Below are positions 28,786 to 39,095 of a DNA stretch of 41,276 nucleotides, piece by piece; position 1 is the first letter of the stretch; every line of letters begins with the position of its first letter. Under the pieces are notes generated by a model. That model ran no database searches. It was not told the DNA's origin and saw only the letters and a list, made by a program, of their open reading frames with translations. The DNA is taken from assembly GCF_002093625.1 (NCBI RefSeq), contig NZ_MRWD01000054.1, positions 1 through 41,276 on the forward strand. The letters run 5' to 3'. A program made the position numbers and the translations under genes. The DNA comes from Rouxiella silvae (GTDB lineage: Bacteria; Pseudomonadota; Gammaproteobacteria; Enterobacterales; Enterobacteriaceae).

Positions 28786-28814
28786 AAAAGGCCGCGATTC
28801 TTTCGCGGCCTTTT
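28786..28814. terminator. Bidirectional terminator, ytfK / paeA
   Basis: AAAAGGCCGCGA and TCGCGGCCTTTT form a perfect 12-bp stem around TTCTT, with T-rich DNA on the plus side and A-rich DNA on the other. It ends ytfK and paeA, which converge. Confidence 0.9.
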
Positions 28815-28840
28815 GTTTTTTATAACAGTGCAAGCGCAGA

Positions 28841-30172
28841 CTAATCGGCAATATCCTGCGGCGATTTCGGCAACAGAGGTGTCACAGGCTTATCGGTTAT
28901 TCTCGTCACCAACAGCTGGTCAATTTTATAACTGTCGATGTCCACTACCTCAAATTTGAAGCCGGCAAATTTCACAAAGTCAGTGCGCTTAGGAATTTTA
29001 CGCAGCATAAACATCATAAAGCCGCCGATGGTTTCGTAATTGCCTGACTGCGGGAAGTCTTCAATATGCAGCACGCGCATCACGTCTTCGATTGGCGTTC
29101 CGCCTTCGATGAGCCACGAGTTCTCGTCGCGTGCCACAATTTGCTCTTCCATGCCCTGACCTACCAGGTCGCCCATCAGAGTGGTCATCACGTCGTTGAG
29201 GGTAATGATGCCCACCACTAACGCGTACTCGTTAAGAATGACTGCGAAGTCTTCACCCGCCGTTTTAAAACTTTCAAGCGCTTCAGACAGGGTCAACGTA
29301 TCGGGAACGATGAGTGCCGAGCGGATTTGCACGCCGCTGCTCAGCATCAGGCTTTGATTACCCAGTACGCGGTTCAGCAGGTCTTTTGAGTCCACATAGC
29401 CAACAACCTGATCAATTTGCCCGTCACAGACTAAAAACTTGGAGTGTGGATGGGTAGAGATCTTGTTTTTGATGCTGTCTTCACTTTCGCGCAGGTCAAA
29501 ATAAATAACGCTCTCGCGGGAAGTCATCGAAGACGGCACGGTGCGTGATTCAAGCTCAAACACGTTTTCAATCAGCTCATGTTCCTGCTTGCGTAACACT
29601 CCGGCCAAGGCACCGGCTTCGACCACCGCATAAATATCGTCGGAAGTGATGTCGTCGTTGCGCACGGTTGGCAGCTTGAACAGGCGAAAAATGACGTTTG
29701 CCAGTCCGTTAAAGAACCAGACCAAAGGCCGGCATACAAACAGGCAGAAACGCATCGGGTTGACTATCCGAACGGCAACAATTTCGGGTGAAATCATACC
29801 GATGCGCTTCGGTGTCAGGTCAGCGAACAAAATGAACAAGCTGGTGACGAGAACGAATGAGCAGATAAAGCTGACTTGATCGGCAAGTTCGGGTGACATG
29901 AACCTCTCGAAAAAGAGTTGAAATGCTGGAGAGAACGCGGCGTCGCCGACGATACCACCGAGGATGGCCACGGCGTTAAGCCCAATCTGTACTACGGTAA
30001 AGAACAGTCCTGGGGTTTCTTGCATTTTAAGAACGTGTTTGGCGTTGATGTTTCCTTCATCTGCCAAAATTTTGAGTTTGATTTTACGTGAGGCGGCCAG
30101 TGATATCTCCGAAAGGGAGAAAAATGCACTGATCGCGATTAATAAAAGAATCAGTAAGATACTGTTTAACAT
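28841..30172 (-). CDS. paeA: Polyamine export protein PaeA (YtfL)
   Basis: This 443-aa protein belongs to the CNNM/CorC family and matches E. coli PaeA (447), which exports cadaverine and putrescine. It has a DUF21/CNNM membrane domain with predicted segments near 3-21, 56-75, 99-118 and 140-160, two CBS domains (about 208-330), and a CorC_HlyC domain (about 345-428). ATG at 30172. It is on the same strand as msrA, 207 bp after it. A 33-codon hydrophobic reading frame lies in that gap (30244-30345). Confidence 0.93.
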   Translation of the reverse strand: MLNSILLILLLIAISAFFSLSEISLAASRKIKLKILADEGNINAKHVLKMQETPGLFFTVVQIGLNAVAILGGIVGDAAFSPAFQLFFERFMSPELADQVSFICSFVLVTSLFILFADLTPKRIGMISPEIVAVRIVNPMRFCLFVCRPLVWFFNGLANVIFRLFKLPTVRNDDITSDDIYAVVEAGALAGVLRKQEHELIENVFELESRTVPSSMTSRESVIYFDLRESEDSIKNKISTHPHSKFLVCDGQIDQVVGYVDSKDLLNRVLGNQSLMLSSGVQIRSALIVPDTLTLSEALESFKTAGEDFAVILNEYALVVGIITLNDVMTTLMGDLVGQGMEEQIVARDENSWLIEGGTPIEDVMRVLHIEDFPQSGNYETIGGFMMFMLRKIPKRTDFVKFAGFKFEVVDIDSYKIDQLLVTRITDKPVTPLLPKSPQDIAD

Positions 30173-30243
30173 AGTCTATCCGTTTAACACCGGCGCCAGG
30201 GCCGACAGGGAAGGTAAATCGTTTGGTATTGTTAAAAGAAAAA

Positions 30244-30345
30244 TCACGCGAAGGTGATAAAAGCTAAGATAACAGCAAGAAACGTATTTACCGGGCCGCG
30301 ATTGCGGCCCGCATAGTATAGCAGTGCCAGTGATATAACCGCCAC
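30244..30345 (-). CDS. Possible 33-aa hydrophobic microprotein, msrA-paeA gap
   Basis: A GTG-initiated frame encodes MAVISLALLYYAGRNRG followed by PVNTFLAVILAFITFA. Two hydrophobic stretches flank an Arg/Gly turn, so it could sit in the membrane. The Shine-Dalgarno is weak (AGAG about 10 bases upstream) and I know of no homologue. A hairpin GGGCCGC/GCGGCCC (30293-30310) lies within it, and could equally be an msrA 3-prime structure. This is a weak call. Confidence 0.2.
   Translation of the reverse strand: MAVISLALLYYAGRNRGPVNTFLAVILAFITFA
30293..30310. repeat. GC-rich hairpin after msrA
   Basis: GGGCCGC and GCGGCCC pair perfectly around GATT. On the minus strand no clear T-run follows, so it is a weak terminator at best for msrA, or an RNA processing or stability element. 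Confidence 0.45.
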
Positions 30346-30379
30346 TGCTGAATCTCTGGCCGTTTTACCTGCGCCTGAA

Positions 30380-31027
30380 TCAGTTCTGAAGCTGTGGTGG
30401 CAGACACACGCCAATTCCGCCGAGTCCGCAGTAGCCATGTGGATTTTTATACAGATATTGCTGATGGTCATCTTCAGCGTAGTAAAAGGGCAGCGCTTCA
30501 GTGATTTCAGTGGTGATGCGACGGCTGTCGTTGGCCGCCAGCATGGCCTGCTGAAAACGTGTAAAGCTCGCCAGCGCCGCGTCCTGCTGTTCACTGCTGA
30601 GCACGTAGATTGCTGAACGATACTGGGTGCCAATGTCTCCGCCTTGGCGCATGCCCTGTGCAGGGTCATGATTTTCCCAAAACGTTTGCAGCAGCTGTTC
30701 ATAGCTGATTATTGCGGGATCAAACACTACGCGCACCACTTCGGCATGGCCGGTTTGACCGCTGCACACTTCGCGGTAAGTTGGATTAGGCGTAAATCCT
30801 CCCGCGTAGCCTGCCCCAGTGCTATAAACGCCGTCCAACTGCCAGAAAAGTCTCTCTACGCCCCAAAAGCAGCCCATTGCGAAAATGGCAACCTGCATGT
30901 TATCAGGAACGTGGGTCATGGAATGGCCGTTAACGGCGTGAAGCGTGGCGACCGGCATCGGCGTAGTGCGGCCTGGCAGCGCAGCTTCTTTTGTAATTGC
31001 CTGTGTTTTATCTGAGAGTTGGACCAC
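30380..31027 (-). CDS. msrA: Peptide methionine-S-sulfoxide reductase MsrA
   Basis: MsrA reduces the S form of methionine sulfoxide in proteins. The 215-aa product (E. coli 212) has the catalytic cysteine C53 in MGCFWG and resolving cysteines in [14 protein letters not shown] at the C-terminus, of the type that uses thioredoxin. [20 protein letters not shown] and [20 protein letters not shown] match E. coli. ATG at 31027. It diverges from tamA across a 145-bp gap and lies upstream of paeA on the same strand. Confidence 0.97.
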   Translation of the reverse strand: MVQLSDKTQAITKEAALPGRTTPMPVATLHAVNGHSMTHVPDNMQVAIFAMGCFWGVERLFWQLDGVYSTGAGYAGGFTPNPTYREVCSGQTGHAEVVRVVFDPAIISYEQLLQTFWENHDPAQGMRQGGDIGTQYRSAIYVLSSEQQDAALASFTRFQQAMLAANDSRRITTEITEALPFYYAEDDHQQYLYKNPHGYCGLGGIGVCLPPQLQN

Positions 31028-31172
31028 GAGAGACTCCAGTCATATTATTCATTAAAGTTGTTGGTTGTATCTGATAGTGTCTTTGCACACAATAGCACCT
31101 TATGCACATCGTACTACGGCGACGATTTGCATAGCTATTTTAACAGGATAATGAAACATAGCAGGAGAGCTT

Positions 31173-32915
31173 GTGCCACGATACCGTGAACTTTGTTTGT
31201 TAGCCGTACTGCTGGCACCCCCGTTATCCTATGCTGCCAAGGTGCGGCTGCAATTGGAAGGACTGAGCGGAGACTTGCAGAAAAACGTTCGCGTACGCCT
31301 CTCTTCCATTGGAACTGACGAGGTGTCTGCTGATGGCCGTTTCCGCGCCAGGGTCAGTGAGGCGATACAGCTGGGGCTTCGCCCTCTGGGCTACTATCAG
31401 CCCACCATCGATTTTGATTTTGTGCAAACGCCGCCGCCGGGCAGACCCGTTCTGATAGCTAAAGTTTCGCCGGGTACGCCGATAAAAATCGCCGGAACCA
31501 CTGTCACGATAGAAGGGCAGGCGAAAGGGGATGACGAATTCGAAGCCCTTAAAAGAACTAAAGTCCCGGCCAATGGCACCCTCCTCAATCACGGAACCTA
31601 TGACAGTTTCAAAGGCTCGCTGAGCGGTCTTGCCCTGCGCAAAGGCTATTTCGATGCGGATATGCGCAAGAGCCAGCTAGGGGTGATTGAAGATGAACAT
31701 CAGGCATTTTGGGATATCGATTTCGACAGTGGACAGCGCTATCGTTTTGGGCAGGTCAACTTCGAAGGCGCGCAGATACGCAATGACTATCTGCAAAACG
31801 TCGTGCCTTTCCATAAAGGTGATTACTACAGTTCGGCACAGCTGGCCGAGCTAAACCGCCGTCTGGCCGCCACAGGCTGGTTTAACTCGGTGGTCGTTTC
31901 ACCCGACTTTGATAATAAAGAAGCCAAAGCCAGTAAAACGCTGCCGCTCAATGCCGTCGTCACGCCGCGCACGCGTAACACCCTTGAACTCGGTGGCGGT
32001 TATGCCACCGACGTGGGGCCGCGAGTGAAAGCCAACTGGAAAAAACCGTGGCTAAACGATCGCGGGCAGAGCCTTGAGACCTCGGTCAGCCTGTCTGCAC
32101 CTGAACAAACGCTGGATCTGAGCTATAAAATCCCGCTGCTTAAAGATCCCCTCCAGCAATATTATCTGGTGCAGGGGGGCTTCAAACGTGAAGACCTCAA
32201 CGACACAAAGTCTGACTCAAGTACCGCCAATGTGGCGCGCTATTGGGACAGTGACAGCGGCTGGCAGCGCTCGGTGAACCTGCGCTGGAGCCTCGACCAC
32301 TTTACGCAGGGTAACGTCACCAACACCACGATGCTGATTTATCCGGGCGTTACCGTCAGCCGAACCCGTTCCCGCGGCGGCCTGATGCCAACCTGGGGTG
32401 ATACGCAGCGCTATTCTCTCGATGTCTCTGATACCACCTGGGGCTCAGATATCGACTTTGCCGTAGTGCAGGCGCAAAACGTCTGGATCCGCATGTTAGG
32501 TGACAGAAACCGCTTTGTGGTGCGCGGCAACGTGGGTTGGATCGAAACTAACGATTTTGAAAAAGTCCCGCCTTCACTGCGCTTCTTCGCCGGTGGCGAT
32601 CGCAGTATTCGCGGCTATAAATATAAGTCTATCTCGCCCAAAGATGACGATGGCAAGCTGACGGGTGCATCAAAACTGGCGACCGGTTCACTGGAATATC
32701 AATATAACGTGACCGGAAAATGGTGGGGCGCGGTGTTTGTTGACAGCGGTGAAGCGGTGAATGACATCGCGAAAAGTGACGTTAAAACGGGTGCGGGCGT
32801 GGGCGTGCGCTGGGCGTCACCGATTGGCCCGGTCAAATTTGACATCGCTGCGCCGGTGGGTGATCAGAACGAGCATGGATTGCAATTTTACATCGGCCTG
32901 GGTCCAGAACTATGA
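31173..32915 (+). CDS. tamA: Translocation and assembly module outer-membrane protein TamA
   Basis: TamA is an Omp85-family outer-membrane beta-barrel that works with TamB in assembly of outer-membrane proteins and in phospholipid transport between membranes. The 580-aa protein (E. coli 577) has a signal peptide (about 1-21, ending LSYA), three POTRA domains (about 22-265), then a 16-strand barrel. The substrate-type motif [15 protein letters not shown] (about 481-495) is present. The start is GTG at 31173 with AGGAGA upstream. Its stop overlaps the tamB start in ATGA, so the two are coupled. Confidence 0.96.
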   Translation: MPRYRELCLLAVLLAPPLSYAAKVRLQLEGLSGDLQKNVRVRLSSIGTDEVSADGRFRARVSEAIQLGLRPLGYYQPTIDFDFVQTPPPGRPVLIAKVSPGTPIKIAGTTVTIEGQAKGDDEFEALKRTKVPANGTLLNHGTYDSFKGSLSGLALRKGYFDADMRKSQLGVIEDEHQAFWDIDFDSGQRYRFGQVNFEGAQIRNDYLQNVVPFHKGDYYSSAQLAELNRRLAATGWFNSVVVSPDFDNKEAKASKTLPLNAVVTPRTRNTLELGGGYATDVGPRVKANWKKPWLNDRGQSLETSVSLSAPEQTLDLSYKIPLLKDPLQQYYLVQGGFKREDLNDTKSDSSTANVARYWDSDSGWQRSVNLRWSLDHFTQGNVTNTTMLIYPGVTVSRTRSRGGLMPTWGDTQRYSLDVSDTTWGSDIDFAVVQAQNVWIRMLGDRNRFVVRGNVGWIETNDFEKVPPSLRFFAGGDRSIRGYKYKSISPKDDDGKLTGASKLATGSLEYQYNVTGKWWGAVFVDSGEAVNDIAKSDVKTGAGVGVRWASPIGPVKFDIAAPVGDQNEHGLQFYIGLGPEL

Positions 32916-35900
32916 GTTTGTTTAAAAAGATTTGCCTGGCGTTCCTGATTATTGTGCTGCTGCTGATTGGCACGGTAGGTTTTTTGGTGGGTACGCAAAC
33001 CGGTCTGCATCTGCTGCTTAACGGCGCGCAGCGCTTTGTGCCGGGACTGTCGATTGCCAACGTCGAGGGCGGCTGGCGCAGTCTGACACTAAAAGGTGTG
33101 GAGTATAAAATGCCCGGCGTTGACGTCCACGCCGGTGAGTTTCATCTGTCCGTTGATTTATCCTGTTTCAGGCACAGTCAGCTGTGTGTGAACGCCGTGC
33201 GCGCACAGGACGTCAACGTGGTGGTCAACACCCAAGAGATGGCGCCTTCAACCGCGCCAGAGCCAGAGTCCAGCGAGCCGTTGACCAACCTCAGTACGCC
33301 TTACCCGATCAATCTCAGGCTGTTGACGCTCAATAATGTCAACGTCACCATTGATGACAAAACGGTGTCGCTGGCGGAGTTTCGCACCGGCATCGAGTGG
33401 AAGGACCGCGCACTCACGCTTTTGCCGACTAATATCTCCGGTTTACTGATTGCTCTGCCAAAAACGCCGACGCATCCGCTGCCGCCTGTTGTACAGGCAG
33501 CTAGCGACAAAGCCGTTGAAAAGGTGACGGAAAAGGTTACCGGTCAACCGTCCGATGCGGCAAAAACAGCAGAAAAAGAGGCTAAATCCGCGGCTGAAGC
33601 GCCGCCGATTGGCGAGACGTTAAAAGCGCTGTTTGCCAAGCCGTTGCTGCCTGAGCTGCCGGACTTCACACTGCCGCTGGATCTCACCGTTCAACAAATT
33701 ACGGGTGAGAACCTGCGTTTGACCGGTGATAACGACCTGCTGATTAATCACCTATTGCTAAAAATAACCACAGAAAATCAGCAGGTTAAGCTCGATAAGC
33801 TTGAGGTCAGATCCCCACAGGGATCAATCGACGGCCTAGGTCAGGCGCAGCTTACCGGTAACTGGCCGGTCGATATGACTGTGAATACTGCGGTCAATAT
33901 CGATCCCCTGAAGGGCGAGAAAATAAAACTGACCGTTGGCGGTGAGCTGCGTAACCAGTTGAAAGTGGGCGTCAACCTTTCAGGACCCGTGCGCGCTCAG
34001 TTGGCGGTGCAAACCGAGCTGGCACTGGCTGGGCTGCCGATTGATTTGAATTTGCAAAGCGACGCGCTGCAGTGGCCGCTGACCGGTACGCCCCAGTATC
34101 AGGTGAAAGGCTTCAACATGAAGTTCAGCGGCAAGGCGACGGATTATGCGCTGTCTTTACGCTCCAGTTTCAGCGGTGACCAACTGCCTTCGGCTAACCT
34201 TTCGCTAGACGGTAAAGGCAACCTTGAGCAATTCAAACTGACGCTGCTGCGACTGGCCGCGCTACAGGGCAATACCGACCTAACCGGCGTAGTGGACTGG
34301 AGCAAAGCGGTAAGCTGGAATACCTTGCTGACCCTGAATGGTATTGATACTGCCAAACAGTGGCCGGAGTGGCCAGCTAAGCTGAAGGGCAAGATTGCCC
34401 TGCGCGGCAGTCTGTACGGCGGCAGCTGGCAGCTTCAAGTGCCTACCCTCGAACTCGATGGTAACGTTAAAAAGAATCTGGTGAAGGCCCGCGGTAATCT
34501 GCGTGGCAACAGCTACGGGCAGTGGGATATTCCGCAGCTGCATCTTGAACTCGGCCGCAATAATCTCGACGTTAAAGGCAAGCTTAGCGACAAATGGGCG
34601 CTGGATGCCAACGTCGATGCGCCTCACCTCGACGGCGCATTACCGGGACTGGGTGGCATTGTGAAAGGTATGATCCAGCTGCGCGGTAATTTGAAAGCGC
34701 CGCAGGTATTGGCTGATTTAACGGCCAGTAATCTGATATGGCAGGCTATGAGCGTCAGCCGTGTCAACATTAAGGGGGATGTGACGTCAAGTGACCAGAT
34801 ACAGGGCACGCTGGCGGTTAAGGTTCAGCAACTCAAGCAGGATGCGCTGGATATTAGCGACATTACACTCGATGCCAAAGGTAATGAAAAGCAGCATCAG
34901 CTTAACCTCAGTGTGAGCGGTAAACCGGTCAGCGGGCGTCTGGCACTGAACGGAAGTTTTGAACGCAAAACGCAGCAGTGGAAAGGCACTATCAGCAATA
35001 CGCTGTTTGATACGCCGGTGGGCGAGTGGCGTCTAACGCGTCCGATTGCCTTGACCTACTTTAATACCGAGCAGCGTGTGACCATAGGTCCTCACTGTTG
35101 GCAGAACCCTAATGCCGACGTTTGTGTGCCGACGACCATCGACGCCGGTGCCAGCGGGCAGGCCAGCATCGTGCTTAATCGCTTTGATTTGGCAATGCTA
35201 AAACCCTTCCTGACCGACGATACCCAGCTTGCTGGGCAGTTCAGCGGCAAGGCCAACGTTGCCTGGAAGGCGCAGGGTGGTTTGCCGCAGGCCAGCGTGT
35301 CGCTGGTGGGCAAAGGGGTAAAAGTGCAGCAGATTGTGCAGGGCAATCCTCTGCCCGTGGCTTTCGATACGCTTAACCTTAATGCTGCACTGCAAAACGG
35401 TCGCGCGAATCTTGATTGGTTAATCAAGATTGCCAACAATGGTCAGCTTGATGGCAAGATTCAGATTGCCGATCCATTGGGCAAACGTAATCTCAGCGGT
35501 AACGTCAACATCACTCGCATCTCGATGGGTATTTTGCAGCCGGCGCTTATGGACGGTGAAAAAGCTTCCGGCATACTCAATGCCAATTTACGCGTGGCAG
35601 GGAATGCTAAAATGCCGCAGGTTTACGGCAAGCTGGCGCTGACCGATGTAGATTTTGATGCGCAGTTTATGCCGTTTGATATTACTAACGCCAATTTGAA
35701 CATTAATTTCAACGGCATGTCATCGCTGCTTGCGGGGGTCATCAGGACCAATCACGGGCAGTTGGCGCTTGACGGTAATGCAGACTGGAGTGAGCCAAAT
35801 AACTGGCGTGCGCGTATCGCGGCGAAGGGAGATAAGGTTAGGGTATCGGTTCCACCAATGGTTCGGCTTGATGTCTCACCCGATCTAGTGTTTGATGCTA

Positions 35901-36760
35901 CACCGCAGGCATTTTCGTTGAACGGTAGGGTTGATATTCCCTGGGCGCGTATTACGGTTCAGGAGCTTCCTGAGAGCGCGGTTGGCGTCTCGTCTGATGA
36001 GGTTATGCTGAATAACCAGCATCAGCCGATTGCTCCGGCATCGACCTCGATACCTATCAACACGAATCTTGTGGTGAACATCGGAGATGATGTTCGACTT
36101 GATGCCTTTGGCCTGAAAGCGCGCTTGAAAGGCGCACTCAAAGTACAACAGGACAAACGTGGGTTAGGATTAAACGGCCAGATTGATATTCCTTCCGGTC
36201 GGTTCCACGCCTATGGACAAGACTTAATCGTTAGAAAAGGCCAGCTGTTGTTCTCGGGTCCGGCAGACCAGCCGTTGCTCAATCTCGAGGCTATCCGTAA
36301 TCCGGATTCGACCGAGAATGACGTGGTGGCCGGCGTGCGGGTAACCGGTGAAGCAGACGCGCCTAAGCTTGAGGTTTTCTCAGACCCGACAATGTCGCAG
36401 GAAGAAGCGCTGTCTTATTTGTTACGCGGACAGGGACTCGACAGTTCGGGAGCCGACAGTAGCGCCATGACTTCAATGCTTATCGGCATGGGGGTTGCAC
36501 AAAGTGGCAAACTTGTGGGTAAAATCGGTGAGGCATTTGGCGTCAGTAATTTGGCGCTGGATACGCAGGGCGTTGGGGACAGCTCTCAGGTTGTGGTCAG
36601 TGGTTATGTCCTGCCTGGGCTGCAAGTTAAGTACGGAGTGGGTATTTTTGACTCACTGGCGACCCTGACGCTGCGCTATCGTTTAATGCCTAAATTGTAT
36701 CTGGAAGCGGTGTCTGGCATAGATCAGGCATTAGATTTGCTCTATCAGTTTGAGTTTTAA
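32912..36760 (+). CDS. tamB: Translocation and assembly module inner-membrane protein TamB
   Basis: TamB is a long periplasm-spanning beta-helical protein anchored in the inner membrane that partners TamA and, with YhdP and YdbH, moves phospholipids to the outer membrane. The 1282-aa protein (E. coli 1259) has an N-terminal anchor (about 6-26), a long repetitive beta-rich region, and a C-terminal DUF490 domain (about 930-1282) that contacts TamA. A Lys/Ala/Glu-rich insertion at about 195-235 is low-complexity and may account for the extra length. It overlaps tamA by 4 bp and ends 2 bp before ytfP. Confidence 0.97.
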   Translation: MSLFKKICLAFLIIVLLLIGTVGFLVGTQTGLHLLLNGAQRFVPGLSIANVEGGWRSLTLKGVEYKMPGVDVHAGEFHLSVDLSCFRHSQLCVNAVRAQDVNVVVNTQEMAPSTAPEPESSEPLTNLSTPYPINLRLLTLNNVNVTIDDKTVSLAEFRTGIEWKDRALTLLPTNISGLLIALPKTPTHPLPPVVQAASDKAVEKVTEKVTGQPSDAAKTAEKEAKSAAEAPPIGETLKALFAKPLLPELPDFTLPLDLTVQQITGENLRLTGDNDLLINHLLLKITTENQQVKLDKLEVRSPQGSIDGLGQAQLTGNWPVDMTVNTAVNIDPLKGEKIKLTVGGELRNQLKVGVNLSGPVRAQLAVQTELALAGLPIDLNLQSDALQWPLTGTPQYQVKGFNMKFSGKATDYALSLRSSFSGDQLPSANLSLDGKGNLEQFKLTLLRLAALQGNTDLTGVVDWSKAVSWNTLLTLNGIDTAKQWPEWPAKLKGKIALRGSLYGGSWQLQVPTLELDGNVKKNLVKARGNLRGNSYGQWDIPQLHLELGRNNLDVKGKLSDKWALDANVDAPHLDGALPGLGGIVKGMIQLRGNLKAPQVLADLTASNLIWQAMSVSRVNIKGDVTSSDQIQGTLAVKVQQLKQDALDISDITLDAKGNEKQHQLNLSVSGKPVSGRLALNGSFERKTQQWKGTISNTLFDTPVGEWRLTRPIALTYFNTEQRVTIGPHCWQNPNADVCVPTTIDAGASGQASIVLNRFDLAMLKPFLTDDTQLAGQFSGKANVAWKAQGGLPQASVSLVGKGVKVQQIVQGNPLPVAFDTLNLNAALQNGRANLDWLIKIANNGQLDGKIQIADPLGKRNLSGNVNITRISMGILQPALMDGEKASGILNANLRVAGNAKMPQVYGKLALTDVDFDAQFMPFDITNANLNINFNGMSSLLAGVIRTNHGQLALDGNADWSEPNNWRARIAAKGDKVRVSVPPMVRLDVSPDLVFDATPQAFSLNGRVDIPWARITVQELPESAVGVSSDEVMLNNQHQPIAPASTSIPINTNLVVNIGDDVRLDAFGLKARLKGALKVQQDKRGLGLNGQIDIPSGRFHAYGQDLIVRKGQLLFSGPADQPLLNLEAIRNPDSTENDVVAGVRVTGEADAPKLEVFSDPTMSQEEALSYLLRGQGLDSSGADSSAMTSMLIGMGVAQSGKLVGKIGEAFGVSNLALDTQGVGDSSQVVVSGYVLPGLQVKYGVGIFDSLATLTLRYRLMPKLYLEAVSGIDQALDLLYQFEF

Positions 36761-36762
36761 CC

Positions 36763-37113
36763 ATGCGAATAATTGTCTACGGCAGTTTACGACGCAAGCA
36801 GGGTAATAGTCACTGGATGACAAACGCTCAGTGGTTGGGTGACCACGAGCTTGACGGCTATGCCCTTTATAATTTGGGGCATTATCCGGCAGCAGTTCCC
36901 GGGGAAGGGAAAATCTATTGCGAAGTTTACCGCATCAACTCATCCATTATGGCTGAGCTTGACGAACTGAAAAGTAACACCAAAGATTACCGTCGTGAGC
37001 TAATCTCCACGCCGTACGGCAGTGCCTGGATCTACCTGTATATTCGTTCTCTCGAGGGAGTAGAGCGCATTAAGGGTGGTGACTGGCTAAAACGTGCGGA
37101 TGAAGATAAGTGA
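36763..37113 (+). CDS. ytfP: Gamma-glutamylcyclotransferase-like protein YtfP
   Basis: This 116-aa protein has the GGCT/AIG2-like fold and matches E. coli YtfP (113). The opening IIVYGSLRRKQGN is the family signature for the substrate loop (YGSL). The conserved acid is likely E66 or E69 in the AELDELKSN segment. Its true substrate is not established. It is 2 bp after tamB and is the last gene of the tamAB-ytfP unit, ended by a strong terminator. Confidence 0.92.
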   Translation: MRIIVYGSLRRKQGNSHWMTNAQWLGDHELDGYALYNLGHYPAAVPGEGKIYCEVYRINSSIMAELDELKSNTKDYRRELISTPYGSAWIYLYIRSLEGVERIKGGDWLKRADEDK

Positions 37114-37158
37114 GAAAAAGGTAAGGGTCGTCTTCGTCAGGTAAGTATAAAGTCGGTA

Positions 37159-37191
37159 AAAAAAACACCGCCCAATGGGCGGTGTTTTTTT
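37159..37191. terminator. Bidirectional terminator, ytfP / ppa
   Basis: A run of A, then ACACCGCCC, pairs with GGGCGGTGT and a run of T around the loop AAT, giving about 15 bp. The A-run and T-run make it active both ways between convergent ytfP and ppa. Confidence 0.93.
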
Positions 37192-37217
37192 GCGACAAAG
37201 CAAAGCAGGCAGCGGCC

Positions 37218-37748
37218 TTATTTTGCTTTAGCACGCTCGAATGAAGAAACAATTTCGGCTTTCGCCGCTTCTGCATTGTCCCAACCTTCAACTTTGACCC
37301 ATTTGCCTTTTTCCAGCGCTTTATACTGCTCGAAGAAGTGGGTGATCTGGCCACGCAGCAGCTCAGGCAAGTCGTTCACATCTTTAATGTGATCGTATTC
37401 TTTGCTCAGCTTGGTGTGTGGAACCGCAACAACTTTCGCATCTTCACCTGATTCGTCAGTCATTTTCAATACGCCAACCGGACGGCAGCGGATCACTGAA
37501 CCAGGTTGCAGTGGGTAAGGCGTTGGGACCAGAACGTCAACCGGGTCACCGTCAAGAGACAGGGTGTGGTTGATGTAACCGTAGTTGCACGGATAGAACA
37601 TCGCCGTTGACATGAAACGGTCAACAAAAAGTGCACCGGTATCTTTATCTACTTCATATTTGATGGGATCGGCGTTGGCCGGAATTTCGATAACAACATA
37701 GATATCTTCTGGCATGTCTTTGCCAGCCGGTACATTGAGTAAGCTCAT
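37218..37748 (-). CDS. ppa: Inorganic pyrophosphatase
   Basis: Ppa hydrolyses pyrophosphate and so drives nucleotide and polymer synthesis. The 176-aa protein is the length of E. coli Ppa and matches it closely: [20 protein letters not shown] at the start, and the metal-binding signature DGDPVDVLV with D66, D68 and D71. K30 and Y31, in [11 protein letters not shown], are also typical of the family. AAAGGAAACC precedes the ATG at 37748. It converges with ytfP and is divided from fbp by the fbp terminator and by its own promoter. Confidence 0.98.
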   Translation of the reverse strand: MSLLNVPAGKDMPEDIYVVIEIPANADPIKYEVDKDTGALFVDRFMSTAMFYPCNYGYINHTLSLDGDPVDVLVPTPYPLQPGSVIRCRPVGVLKMTDESGEDAKVVAVPHTKLSKEYDHIKDVNDLPELLRGQITHFFEQYKALEKGKWVKVEGWDNAEAAKAEIVSSFERAKAK

Positions 37749-37788
37749 TGTTGGTTTCCTTTATTGAACCAGAAATGTAGTGCCGGAC

Positions 37789-37794
37789 ATTATA
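37789..37794 (-). promoter_or_regulatory. ppa -10 element (TATAAT)
   Basis: A perfect TATAAT lies on the minus strand 41 bp before the ppa ATG, preceded by TTGGC. The -35 is weak at the expected spacing. Transcription would start near 37782, giving a short leader. Confidence 0.55.
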
Positions 37795-37841
37795 GCCAAC
37801 TCCGACAGGAATTCCCGCCTTTTCATGGTCCGTTTTTTCCT

Positions 37842-37874
37842 AAAAAAGAATCGGGGCGGCATCATGCCACCCCG
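37842..37874 (-). terminator. Terminator after fbp
   Basis: On the minus strand CGGGGTGGCA pairs with TGCCGCCCCG around a 3-nt loop, with one C-A mismatch, and is followed by ATTC and six T residues. It ends fbp just before the ppa promoter. Confidence 0.8.
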
Positions 37875-37922
37875 GAGTTTGGGTACTTAAAAGTAATTTA
37901 GCAAACAGCCCAGCTTGGATTT

Positions 37923-38927
37923 TTATTCGTCAGGGTACTGTTTGATAAGGCGTTCAGCATCTTCAACCATGTCTCTATTGCCGACGAAGAACGGGGCGCG
38001 TTCATGTAGCTTAGTAGGCACGATGTCCAGAATACGGTTTTTACCGTCGCTGGCTTTACCGCCTGCCTGTTCGGCAAGGAAGGCCATTGGGTTACATTCA
38101 TAAAGCAGACGCAGTTTGCCCTGAGGATGGCTTGCGGTACTTGGATAAATGTAGATGCCGCCTTTCAACAAGTTGCGATGGAAATCTGCGGCCAAAGAGC
38201 CAATGTAACGTGAAGTGTAAGGGCGGCCGGACGCTTCGTCCTGCTCCTGACAGTATTTGATGTACTTTTTAACGCCTTTAGGGAATTTAATGTAGTTCCC
38301 TTCGTTGATGGAGTACATGTAGCCTTTTGGCGGGAACATGACTTTCTCGTGGGAGAGGCAGAATACACCTAAAGACGGATCATAGGTAAATGCGTGAACG
38401 CCAGCACCGGTGGTGTAAACCAGCATGGTGGATGACCCATAAACCACATAGCCCGCTGCAACCTGCTGGCTGCCCGGCTGCAAGAAGTCTGCTTCAGTAA
38501 CCGGCTGACCCAGTGGCGAAGTACGGCGGTAAATTGAGAAAATGGTGCCGACTGAAACGTTAACGTCGATATTGGACGAACCGTCCAGCGGGTCCATCAG
38601 GATCACGTATTTCGCATTATTTGCGCGTTCACCTTCAAAGACAACAATTTCGTCTTCTTCTTCAGACGCGATGCCGGCGATTTCGCCGCGCGCTTTCATT
38701 GCAGCCTTGAGCTTTTCGTTAGCATACAGGTCGAGTTTCATCTGAACTTCGCCCTGAATGTTCTCAACGCCGCTGGTGCCGAGTATATCGACCAGGCCTG
38801 CTTTGTTGATATCTCTATGAATAATCTTGGCACCAAGTTTTATTGCCGAGAGTAGCGCAGTAAGCTCGCCTGTGGCATGTGGAAAATCTTGCTGCTTTTC
38901 AACAATAAATTCGCCTAACGTTTTCAT
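37923..38927 (-). CDS. fbp: Fructose-1,6-bisphosphatase class I
   Basis: Fbp removes the 1-phosphate from fructose-1,6-bisphosphate in gluconeogenesis. The 334-aa protein (E. coli 332) shows the metal-binding motif D112-PLDGSSN with D115 and the acidic pair E89/E90 upstream. [20 protein letters not shown] is the family start and the C-terminal segment contains [25 protein letters not shown] precedes the ATG at 38927. It diverges from mpl across 168 bp, where I found no convincing promoter for either gene. Confidence 0.98.
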   Translation of the reverse strand: MKTLGEFIVEKQQDFPHATGELTALLSAIKLGAKIIHRDINKAGLVDILGTSGVENIQGEVQMKLDLYANEKLKAAMKARGEIAGIASEEEDEIVVFEGERANNAKYVILMDPLDGSSNIDVNVSVGTIFSIYRRTSPLGQPVTEADFLQPGSQQVAAGYVVYGSSTMLVYTTGAGVHAFTYDPSLGVFCLSHEKVMFPPKGYMYSINEGNYIKFPKGVKKYIKYCQEQDEASGRPYTSRYIGSLAADFHRNLLKGGIYIYPSTASHPQGKLRLLYECNPMAFLAEQAGGKASDGKNRILDIVPTKLHERAPFFVGNRDMVEDAERLIKQYPDE

Positions 38928-39095
38928 GATACGTTCCCTGAATCCTAGGATGAGTAACCGATTTTTAATAAATCTTTTACAGAAGCGTAAGCAGTTTAGC
39001 CCAAATATATGGACGGATCATAGGCAAATCCATTTCTTCTGGAGGATTCTGAGCGTTAGAATAGCCACTGACTTAAGAGCAATAATGGAAAATTT

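Noticed and set aside
31100-31108. A further perfect DnaA box (TTATGCACA) upstream of tamA
   Set aside because: About one such match is expected by chance in 41 kb, and here it stands alone with no IHF site, second box or syntenic precedent.
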